64,000 nt of DNA from positions 1-64,000 of the forward strand of contig DATBZA010000024.1 in the NCBI GenBank assembly GCA_036513415.1, given 5' to 3'. The notes beneath the pieces are model-generated. The model was not told the origin of the DNA. It did not search any database and saw only the letters and a program-made list of their open reading frames with translations. The translations under genes were made by a program, and so were the position numbers. Position 1 is the stretch's first letter. Every line of letters starts with the position of its first letter. Positions 34,720 to 43,100 of this stretch are shown here, piece by piece. This DNA is from 40CM-4-68-19 sp036513415 (GTDB lineage: Bacteria > Myxococcota > Myxococcia > Myxococcales > 40CM-4-68-19).

Positions 34720-34795
34720 GGCCCCATCGTCTAGCGGCCTAGGACGGAGGCCTCTCACGCCTCAAACATGGGTTCGAATCCCGTTGGGGTCACCA
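34720..34795 (+). tRNA. tRNA-Glu (anticodon CTC)
   Basis: 76 nt with encoded CCA, 49 bp after tRNA-Gln. Acceptor GGCCCCA / TGGGGTC pairs with one G-T. The anticodon loop CTCTCAC gives CTC; the T arm has GGTTCGAATCC. Confidence 0.95.
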
Positions 34796-34798
34796 TTT

Positions 34799-34832
34799 GG
34801 CCCGCCAGGGTGAGACTGGCGGGCCGTTTTCT
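34799..34832 (+). terminator. Rho-independent terminator of the tRNA operon
   Basis: GGCCCGCCAG (34799-34808) and CTGGCGGGCC (34816-34825) form a perfect 10-bp stem around GGTGAGA, followed by GTTTTCTTT. It starts 3 bases after the CCA end of tRNA-Glu. Confidence 0.92.
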
Positions 34833-34866
34833 TTCTGGGGCAGGCGGGGCACCAGCCGCCAGGCCG

Positions 34867-36078
34867 TCAGGCAGCTCGCGCCGAGCGCTCGGTCCGGACC
34901 CAGGTCTGCCCCTGCGCGCCCCGGCTGTACTTCACGAAGCCGACCAGCAGGGCCGCGTTCATCTCCACGAAGTGCGCCGCCGCGTCCGCCACCGCGCGCA
35001 CGTGCCGTGGCGTCATCCCCAGGAGGCTGAGCGCGGCCAGCGCGTAGGCGGCGCCCTGCGCCAGCAGCGCCAGCGAATAGAAAGTGCCTTCCCGCGCCAG
35101 GAAGATGTTCGAGATCAGCGCCACCACCATGGCGTGCGGGACGAACCAGCGCAGGACCTTGTGCGACCAGAGCGCGAAGGCCGTGAAGCCGTGGCGCGGC
35201 GAGAGCAGCTCGCGATGGAGCGACAGCGCCTTGAAGCAGCCGGCCGCGATCCGGACTCGCCGGCGATACTCGCCCGAGTGGTCGGGAGCGGTCTCCTCGT
35301 GCCCGACCGCCTCGGGCTCGTAGCGGACCTTCGACCCCGAGACGAGGACGCGCAAGGCGGCGACGAAATCGTCGACCACCGTGCCTGCCGGCAGTGGGGG
35401 AAAGAGGTGCTTGCGCACGGCGTAGATTCCGCCGTTGGCGCCCATCACGCAGCCGCGGCGCGATTCGTAGAGCTTGAGCAGGCTCTCCAGCTTCCAGTAG
35501 GCGCTCTCGGTCACCGGCGCTCCCGCCGGCGAATGCAGCCGCAGGCGGCCGCACACCAGGCCCACCTCGTCGTCGCGCAGCGGCTGGACCAGGCGGCGGA
35601 TCGCGTCGCGCTCGAAGTCCGTATTCGCGTCCGTCATCACCAACACCTCGCCGTTGGCGAGGCCTACGAGCCGGCTGAGCACGCCCGCCTTTCCCGAGCG
35701 CTCGGCGCGCGACAGCTTCACGCCTCGGGCTGCGTAGCGTTGAACGATGGCGTCGGTCTCGTCGGTGGAGGCGTCCGATCCGACCAGGATCTCCAGCTTG
35801 TCCGCCGGGTAGTCCTGCTCGAGGAGGTTCTCGATGCGACGTCCGATGCAGCCCTGCTCGTTGTAGGCGGCGATCAGCACCGAGACGTCTGGCAGGCCGA
35901 GCCGCGCGGGCGGCCTCCGGCGCTCGTTTCCGCTCAGGTAGCCCCAGGCGCCCGAGGCCTGGCCGATCGCGTCGAGGGCGACGAGCACCAGCGGGTAGAT
36001 CACGTAGGTGTGCAGGATGCAACCGACCGCAATCCAGAACACGATGGCCAGCATGTGCTGCCGTGCAGCAATCCGCAT
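34867..36078 (-). CDS. Membrane GT2 glycosyltransferase (processive/cellulose-synthase-like)
   Basis: About 403 residues. A TM helix (about 10-32) is followed by a GT-A domain: VSVLIAAYNEQGCIGRRIEN, VGSDASTDET (nucleotide Asp), MTDANTDFERDA (DxD-like) and TVVDDFVAALRV (catalytic Asp), then a QRRVR-like RRRVRIAAGCF and two to three C-terminal TM helices. This is the layout of polysaccharide synthases that extrude a polymer. I chose ATG 36078 because the first helix begins just after it. Three inverted repeats lie directly upstream. Confidence 0.85.
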   Translation of the reverse strand: MRIAARQHMLAIVFWIAVGCILHTYVIYPLVLVALDAIGQASGAWGYLSGNERRRPPARLGLPDVSVLIAAYNEQGCIGRRIENLLEQDYPADKLEILVGSDASTDETDAIVQRYAARGVKLSRAERSGKAGVLSRLVGLANGEVLVMTDANTDFERDAIRRLVQPLRDDEVGLVCGRLRLHSPAGAPVTESAYWKLESLLKLYESRRGCVMGANGGIYAVRKHLFPPLPAGTVVDDFVAALRVLVSGSKVRYEPEAVGHEETAPDHSGEYRRRVRIAAGCFKALSLHRELLSPRHGFTAFALWSHKVLRWFVPHAMVVALISNIFLAREGTFYSLALLAQGAAYALAALSLLGMTPRHVRAVADAAAHFVEMNAALLVGFVKYSRGAQGQTWVRTERSARAA

Positions 36079-36111
36079 GCCTTGGCCGCTCCCGCCGGAC
36101 GGCGGCCAGGT

Positions 36112-36149
36112 CAGGATACGCATCCTGCCGGATGGGAACGGGAGTTCCC
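36112..36149. repeat. Two perfect tetraloop hairpins before the membrane glycosyltransferase
   Basis: CAGGAT-ACGC-ATCCTG (36112-36127) and GGGAAC-GGGA-GTTCCC (36134-36149) are both perfect 6-4-6 inverted repeats, 6 bases apart, in the 96-bp gap before the glycosyltransferase start. A third, looser one (CGCCG-GA-CGGCG) lies at about 36093-36104. Possible 5' leader structure or protein-binding sites. Confidence 0.5.
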
Positions 36150-36174
36150 ACACAGGGCCAGTCGCTGCCCACCC

Positions 36175-37188
36175 TCAGGGCGGGAGCAAGGACAACATAC
36201 GTCTCGCGCGCTCGTGCTGCGGATTGTTCCGGAGCACTCGCTGGAGCAGCTCGCGCGCGCCCGCCGGATCGCCGCCGTCGATGGCAAAGCCGGCCAGGTC
36301 GACGTCCGCCCGGAGCAGCCGCGGCTCCGCTTGCCGGGCCGCCGAGAGCGCCTGGATGGCGCGATCGCGGGCGCGGCCCGCGGCCGCAGCGGCCGCCTTG
36401 GCGTACAAGACCCAGGGATCTCCGGGCGCGGCGCGCTCCGCCTGCTCGGCGTGGGCAGCCGCCGGCTCCGGCGCAGCCGAGAGGGCTTCCGCGAGCGCGA
36501 TCGCACGCAGGGCCGCGGGAGCGTTCTGATCGTCCTCGATCGCCTGCCGCGCGGCGGCGGCTCCTTGCTGCAGCAGGCGCGCTGCCGCCCGGTTCTCTTC
36601 GTCGCGCTGAGGGACGCGCATGGCCAGGTCCTTGTGGGCGCTCGCCTGCAAGAGCAGCGCGAAGGCGCGCTCCGCCTCGGCCACGGCATTGCCGGGGGCG
36701 ACGCGCACCGCCTCGGTGAACAGTTTCGTCGCCTCCTGGAGGCTCTTCTCGTCGTCGAGGAGCAGCTTCTCCCGCCCTTGCCGCAAGTTCTCCTCCACCG
36801 CGCGCGGCAACCCGCGCCGGTACAAGACCACGCCGGCAGCGATGGCGAGAGCAATCACGGCCAGGAGAACCCGCAATTGCATCAGGGGTCCCCGCCGGCG
36901 CTCGAACCGCGGGGTCGAGGGCCGGCCGGCGGCGGGCACCAGCTCCGGAGTGGCCGAGGCAACCTCCACCAGCGGGGGCGCCGGCTCGGATGGAGCAGTT
37001 GCTGCAAGAGCAGGCTCCGCCGGAGTTGCGTCCGGCGGCGGAGGAGGATGGGTCCGCGGCGCGGCCACCGTCTCGAACACCTCCTGGCAGCGCCCGCACT
37101 GGACCTTGAAGCGCGCGCCGGCCGCGGCGATCCCGTCCTGCAGCGAGAAGACGGCGTGGCAGCGGCTGCACTCGATCAGCACGGTCAA
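36175..37188 (-). CDS. MJ0042-type zinc-ribbon protein with one TM helix and TPR-like domain
   Basis: 337 residues. The N-terminus has CSRCHAVFSLQDG and CGRCQEVFET, the CxxC pair of the MJ0042 zinc finger. A Pro/Ala-rich linker (40-95) leads to a TM helix (about 102-122) and a periplasmic TPR-like helical domain (about 130-337). Such proteins are common in Delta/Myxobacteria, and their function is unknown. The TTG start overlaps the lysC stop (TTGA). Confidence 0.8.
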   Translation of the reverse strand: MTVLIECSRCHAVFSLQDGIAAAGARFKVQCGRCQEVFETVAAPRTHPPPPPDATPAEPALAATAPSEPAPPLVEVASATPELVPAAGRPSTPRFERRRGPLMQLRVLLAVIALAIAAGVVLYRRGLPRAVEENLRQGREKLLLDDEKSLQEATKLFTEAVRVAPGNAVAEAERAFALLLQASAHKDLAMRVPQRDEENRAAARLLQQGAAAARQAIEDDQNAPAALRAIALAEALSAAPEPAAAHAEQAERAAPGDPWVLYAKAAAAAAGRARDRAIQALSAARQAEPRLLRADVDLAGFAIDGGDPAGARELLQRVLRNNPQHERARRMLSLLPP

Positions 37189-38429
37189 CTCTTCGCGGTA
37201 TCCGTCTTGTCGAGCCCGAAGGCGGTGTGCAGGGCGCGCACCGCCAGCTCCGCGTACTTCTCGTCGATCAGGCAGGAGATCTTGATCTCGGAGGTGCTGA
37301 TCACCCGGATGTTGACGCCTTCGTCGGCGAGCACCTGGAACATCTTCGCCGCTACGCCCGCGTGGTTGCGCATGCCCACCCCGACGATGCTCACCTTGGC
37401 GATGCCCTCCTCGTGGTCCACCTTGCCCGCGCCGATCTGCTTGCCGATCTTGCGCACCAGGTCATTCGTCTTCTCGACGTCGAGGCGGCCGACGGTGAAC
37501 GCCATGTCGGTGCGGCCGTCGTCCTTGGCCGGGGTCTGCACGATCACGTCGACCACCACCCCTTGCTCGGCCAGCGTGCCGAAGACCTTGGCCGCCACCC
37601 CCGGCTTGTCCGGCACGCCCCGGATCACGAACCGCGACTCGTCGCGCGTGAGCGCGATGCCGCTGACCAGCACGTCCTCCATCGACTCGTCCTCCTCGCA
37701 GACCAGGGTGCCGGGATCGTCGGTGAACGACGACTTCACCCAGAGCGGCACCTTGTACTTCATGGCGAATTCCACGCTGCGGATCTGCAATACCTTGGAG
37801 CCGAGCGAGGCCAGCTCGAGCATCTCCTCGTAGGAGACGCGGCCGAGCTTGCGCGCCCGGTCGCAGACGCGGGGATCGGTGGTGTAGACCCCGTCCACGT
37901 CGGTGTAGATCTCGCACGACTCAGCCTTGAGCGCGGCGGCCAGCGCGACCGCCGTGGTGTCCGACCCGCCCCGTCCCAGCGTGGTGATGTTCCCGTGCTC
38001 GTCGATTCCCTGGAAGCCGGCGACCACCGCGATCTCCTTCTTGCGCAGGCTGTCGCGAAGATTGGAGTCGTCGATGCTGCGGATGCGCGCGTTGGCGAAG
38101 GCGGAGTCGGTCAGGATGCGCACTTGATGGCCGAGGAAGCTGCGGGCCTTCCCTTTCAGCTCCTGGATCGCGAGCGCGAGCAGCCCCACCGTCACCTGCT
38201 CGCCCGTGGAGACCACTACGTCCTGCTCGCGCTGGCTGGGGCGGCTCGAGATGTCGCTGGTGAGCTTGAGGAGCCGGTTGGTTTCGCCGGCCATGGCGGA
38301 GACCACCACCACCACGTCGTGGCCGTCCTTGCGCGCGGCCAGCGCCCGGCGGGCGACGTTGCGGATGCGGTCGGCGTCCGCGACCGAGGTGCCGCCGTAT
38401 TTCTGCACGATGAGCATCGCGCGGGACAT
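37185..38429 (-). CDS. lysC: Aspartokinase
   Basis: About 414 residues catalysing ATP-dependent phosphorylation of aspartate, the entry to Lys/Thr/Met and diaminopimelate. MLIVQKYGGTSVADADRI is the nucleotide/Asp site, GRGGSDTTAVALAAAL the catalytic loop, and TDVDGVYTTDPR follows. Two C-terminal ACT domains (about 265-330 and 345-405; PGVAAKVFG, NHAGVAAKMFQ) provide feedback control. ATG at 38429 or 38417 are both possible; neither has a strong ribosome site. It is coupled to the zinc-ribbon gene and divergent from hutH. Confidence 0.95.
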   Translation of the reverse strand: MSRAMLIVQKYGGTSVADADRIRNVARRALAARKDGHDVVVVVSAMAGETNRLLKLTSDISSRPSQREQDVVVSTGEQVTVGLLALAIQELKGKARSFLGHQVRILTDSAFANARIRSIDDSNLRDSLRKKEIAVVAGFQGIDEHGNITTLGRGGSDTTAVALAAALKAESCEIYTDVDGVYTTDPRVCDRARKLGRVSYEEMLELASLGSKVLQIRSVEFAMKYKVPLWVKSSFTDDPGTLVCEEDESMEDVLVSGIALTRDESRFVIRGVPDKPGVAAKVFGTLAEQGVVVDVIVQTPAKDDGRTDMAFTVGRLDVEKTNDLVRKIGKQIGAGKVDHEEGIAKVSIVGVGMRNHAGVAAKMFQVLADEGVNIRVISTSEIKISCLIDEKYAELAVRALHTAFGLDKTDTAKS

Positions 38430-38475
38430 TATCGTGGACTGAGGCGCGGATGGACAAATGGTGTAGAAGCGCCTC

Positions 38476-40017
38476 ATGCGCATCGTTCTTTCCGGCGACC
38501 GGCTCACCCTGGAACAGGTGGGCGCCGTGGCGCGCGGAGGAGCCCGCGTCGAGATCGCCCCGGAAGCTCGCGAGCGGGTGCGGGCCGCCCGGGCGCTCGT
38601 CGACCGGATCGCGGCCGGCGACACGCCCACCTACGGGATCAACACCGGATTCGGCACCCTGGCGGAAGTCTCGATCCCGAAGGCGGACCTGCGAAAGCTG
38701 CAGCGGAACCTGATCCTCTCGCACGCGGCGGGGACCGGCGCGCCGCTTCCGGCGCCCGAGGTGCGCGCGCTGATGCTCCTGCGCGCCAACGTGCTCGCCG
38801 GCGGGTACTCGGGCGTTCGCGAGACCACGCTGGATCTGCTGGTGGACATGCTCCAGCGGGACCTGATTCCGGTGGTGCCCGAAAAAGGCTCGGTGGGAGC
38901 CAGCGGCGATCTGGCGCCGCTGGCGCACCTCGCGCTGGTCCTGATCGGAGAGGGCGAAGCGTTCGCAGGCGGGAAGCGCCTTTCCGGCCGCGAGGCGCTG
39001 GCCGGCGCCGGGCTGAAGCCGGTGGTGCTGGAAGCGAAGGAGGGGCTGGCGCTGGTGAACGGCACCCAGGCCATGCAGGCGGTGGGCGCGCTCGCGCTGC
39101 TCGAGGCCGAGCGGTGCGCGCGGATCGCGGACATCGCAGCGGCCATGACCATCGAAGGGCTGATGGGTTCGCACAGGCCGTTCCTGGCCGCCATCCAGCG
39201 GGTTCGCGGGCACGAGGGGCAGGCTCGCGTCGCGGCCGACTTGCGCGCCTTGCTCGGCCGCAGCCAGATCAATGCCTCGCACCAGGACGAGAACTGCGAG
39301 AAGGTGCAGGATCCGTACTCGCTGCGCTGCGCGCCGCAGGTCCACGGAGCGGCGCGGGACGCGCTGGCGTTCGTGCGGAAGACGCTGGCCGTCGAGGCCA
39401 ACGCGGCGACGGACAATCCGCTGGTGTTCGCCGAGGCCCTCGAGGACGTCGCCGCCGGCACCGTCGTGAGCGGAGGAAACTTCCACGGGCAGCCCGTCTC
39501 GCAGGCGCTCGATCTGCTCGCGATCGCCTGTGCGCAGCTGCAGACGATCTCGGAGCGGCGGGTGGAGCAACTGGTCAATCCGTCGTTGTCGGGCCTCCCG
39601 CCGTTTCTCGCCAAGAACAGCGGGTTGAACTCGGGCTTCATGATCGCGCAGGTCACCGCGGCGGCGCTGGCGGCGGAGACGAAGCTGCTCGCGCATCCGG
39701 CTTGCGTGGACACCATTCCCTCGTCGGCGGGGCGCGAGGACCACGTCAGCATGGGGATGACGGCGGCGCTGAAGGCGCGGACTGCGGTGGAGAACGCGCG
39801 CAGCGGCCTGGCCATCGAGCTCCTGGTCGCGGCCCAGGCGCTCGACCTCCGGCGGCCGCTGCGGGCGGGAGTTGGCGCAGCCGCGGCGCACGAAGTCATC
39901 CGGAAGCGGGTGGCGTACATGGAGGAGGACCGCGAGCTGCACCGGGACATCGCGGCTGTGCGGGACATGCTGCCGGAGATCGAGGCCGCGGCGCGCGCGG
40001 CCGCGGGGCTCGGCTAG
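38476..40017 (+). CDS. hutH: Histidine ammonia-lyase
   Basis: 513 residues. Ala142-Ser143-Gly144 in GSVGASGDLAPLAH forms the MIO prosthetic group. YGINTGFGTLAEV, NGTQAM and QDPYSLRCAPQVHGAARD are further active-site motifs. It deaminates histidine to urocanate. No hutU, hutI or hutG is present, so the rest of the pathway must lie elsewhere. The intergenic space to lysC is only 46 bp. Confidence 0.96.
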   Translation: MRIVLSGDRLTLEQVGAVARGGARVEIAPEARERVRAARALVDRIAAGDTPTYGINTGFGTLAEVSIPKADLRKLQRNLILSHAAGTGAPLPAPEVRALMLLRANVLAGGYSGVRETTLDLLVDMLQRDLIPVVPEKGSVGASGDLAPLAHLALVLIGEGEAFAGGKRLSGREALAGAGLKPVVLEAKEGLALVNGTQAMQAVGALALLEAERCARIADIAAAMTIEGLMGSHRPFLAAIQRVRGHEGQARVAADLRALLGRSQINASHQDENCEKVQDPYSLRCAPQVHGAARDALAFVRKTLAVEANAATDNPLVFAEALEDVAAGTVVSGGNFHGQPVSQALDLLAIACAQLQTISERRVEQLVNPSLSGLPPFLAKNSGLNSGFMIAQVTAAALAAETKLLAHPACVDTIPSSAGREDHVSMGMTAALKARTAVENARSGLAIELLVAAQALDLRRPLRAGVGAAAAHEVIRKRVAYMEEDRELHRDIAAVRDMLPEIEAAARAAAGLG

Positions 40018-40138
40018 GAGCGGCGACCACATTCCACCCCAGGCACGCACCCACGCCGGAACGTCGCGTCGGCGCGAGCCTGATCCCTGAGCCCAAAAGC
40101 GACTCCAGTGCTGCTGCTCTGGTACGATCGAGGTCCGC

Positions 40139-43100
40139 ATGGACTCGATCGTCACGCAGGAGCTTCCGCTCCAGCCGCCGCAACGAGAGCCGACAGATGC
40201 GGAGATCGAGGCCGCCCGGGGTCAGATCGCGCATCTCGAGGCGGAAGCGCGGGCCCTGGGCCTGACTCCGACTGCGGCTCAGATGCATCTCGCGATGGGG
40301 AGAATCTTCATCGAGCAGCTCGGCGACGCCAAGAGCGCGGCCACCTGCTACCAGAATGCCTGTCTGGTCGATCCGCAGTACCGCCCGGCGCTCGAGGCGT
40401 CGCGCCGGCTGTTCGCCAGCGTGGGCCGTTACGAGCAGGCCCTGGCGCTGCACCAGCGCGAGGAGTCGTTGCTCGAGCACGGCGACCACCGCGCCGAGTC
40501 GCTGCGCGCGCAGGCGCTGCTGCTGCGCAGACTCGGCCGGGTCGAGGAGGCGAAGCGGCTCATCGACGACGCGCTGCAGCTCGCCCCCGACCATCCGGCC
40601 CTGCTGAAGTCGCGCGTGGAGGGGGCGGAGGGCGACGGCGATCGCGCGCTGACGGCCAGCCTGCTGGTGCGCTCCGCAGGCGCGACGCGCGATCCGGTCT
40701 ATAAAGCGAAGCTCCTCCGCCGCGCCGTGCTGCTCCTCGACGCACTGCGGGCGGAGACTGGATCCGCGCAAGCGCCGCCGACCGAGGACGCGCGGCCGGC
40801 TGAGCTGGCGGCGCTGCACGAGGAGGCCGCGCGGAAGCTCTGGCAGGCGGACTCCAACGATCCGGTCGGGTTCTCGGCCATGCTGCTGCGGGCGCGCTCA
40901 AGCAACGATTGGGAAGGGGTCCTGCGGCTCTGCCGGCAGCGCGCGGAGCGGACGGCCAGCCCGGCGGACCGGGCCCTGGTCGCTGCCGTCGCGGCGTACC
41001 GGCTCGGGAGGACGTCGGAAGGCCTGGCGGAGGTGACCGCGGCGCTCGAGGAGAACCGGCGCGACGGAGCGCTGCTGGCGCTGCGCAACGAGCTGGCCGA
41101 GCAGCAGAAGTCCGCGGACCTGGCGGAGCTCCTCCGGCAGGGCGCTGAGGGGAGCATCGAGCCCACCGAACGCGCGCACCTCAAGTTCCGCGCGGCCCTG
41201 GCGGTTGCCGATCCGTTGGAGAAAGAGCAGCTCCTCTCCGAAGCCCTGGCGGACAATCCAGGCGATGCAGCGGCGATCGCGGTGCACGCGCGACTGGTCA
41301 CGCAGCGGGACCCCGGCTCGGCGGCGGACCGATTCGCCGCCCTCGGGGAGGCGCTCGAGTCGCATGCGGCCGAAGAAGCCGCCGGGCATTACCTGGAAGC
41401 GGCGGTGTGGCACGAGCGCGCCGGCAGTCGGGCCGAGGCGGCGGGACTCGCGCGCAGGGCCTTGAAGCTTCTGCCCCGCCAGGGGGCCGCCCTGCGACTC
41501 CTCACGCGCACGCTACCGGCGCTCGGGGCGGGATCCGAGCTGGCCGACCTGCTGGAGCAGGTCTCGACGCAGCTCCCCCGCGCGGTGGGGGCAGAGCTGC
41601 TCGCGCGGGCGTCGGCGCTGGTCAGCGAGGCCGACCCTGAGCGCGGCATCAACCTGGCGCGCCGAGCGGCCGAGATGGCGCGCGGGCTGGTGAGCCCGCG
41701 CTGGCTGGAGACGTGGTCCATGCTCTCGTTCAAGGCGGGCGACTTCGGGCAGCTCTCGCAGGCCCTGGAAGCGCGCGCCGATTCGACTTCGGGATCCGAC
41801 GCGGCCGATCTGCTCCTGGAAGCGAGCGAGCTGGCCCGCGCCGCGGGAAACGACGCGCGCTCGACCACGCTGCTGCGGAAGGCTCGGGGCGTGGATCCAG
41901 CCTCCGCTGCCGCCCGGAACGCGCTGCTGGCTCTGCCCGGTCTGGCCCCCAGAGAGCGCATCGGCCTCTTGCACGAGGAGGCGCGCCAGAGCGGGCCGGG
42001 GCGAGCCGCGGGGCTGGAGGCCGAGCGCGCGGCGCTGCTCGAGGAAGAAGGGCGCGTGGACGAGGCGGTTCAGGCCTGTGCCCAAGCCTTGACGCTCGGG
42101 GGCACCGACCTGGCCGTGCTGCGGCGGCTCGTCCGCCTTCAGCTGCGCCGCGGCGACACCACCGCGGCGCTGGCGGTCCTCGTCCAGATCGCGGAAGCGG
42201 TCCCCGAGGGGCATGCGCGCGCTGAAGCGTATGGACGCGCCGCCGAGCTCGCGGAGTGGCGCGTCGGCGATCCGCCCCGGGCGGTCGAATTGTACCGCGC
42301 GGCGACCCGCCAGCATCCCAATGCCCGGTTCGCCTGGGCGCAGCTGGCCCGGCTCCTTGCCTGGACGGAGCAGCCGGCGGAGGCGGCGGACGCCTACGAG
42401 CACCTCGCCGCGGCCGCGCAGTCGCTCTCCGAGCGCAACGAGGCGCGCCGCTGGGCGGCCGCGCTGTACGCGCATCGCGCCAGCCAACCCGAGAAGGCGG
42501 CGGCGCTGCTCAGGGCGCTGCTCGTCGATGCTCCGGGCGACCTGGAGGCCACGGCGGAGCTGCTGGACATCGTGGCGCTGGAAAAGGGCCCACAGGCGCG
42601 GAAGGAACGGGTCGGGCTGCGCGGCCGGCTGGCGTCGCGCTGCCAGGATCCCCGCGTCGCCGCGCTGATGCGCGTCGAGTCCGCGGAGGATCGCCTCGCC
42701 GCCGGTGAGCGCGACCAGGGCATCGCCGAGTATCGCCGGGCGCTGGCGCTCAATCCCCAGGACCGCGTGGCCCTCGACCTGGTCGAGGATGCGCTGCGCA
42801 GCAGCGGGCAAAGGTCGGTGCTGCTCGAGCACCTCGGGTTCCGCTCGGCCTTCGCTGACCGCGACGTCCGCGCCGCGCTGGCAGTCGAGCAGGCGATGAT
42901 CTTCACCGAGCAGGGCCGGATGGACGACGCTGCTGCCGCATACCGGCAAGCCCTGGCGAGCGATCCGCACTCCCTCCTCGCCCTCAAAGGCGCGCGGCAC
43001 CTCGCCGAGATCAACGGCCACGGGGATGAGGCGTCGCAGCTCGTGTCCACGGAGGCCACGGTCGCCGGCAATGTCGAAGCGGTGGTCGAGTCGCCGCCGC

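Noticed and set aside
34768..40265. Open frames of about 1000 residues antisense to the glycosyltransferase, zinc-ribbon, lysC and hutH genes
   Set aside because: They cross several well-supported genes on the other strand and show no recognisable protein.
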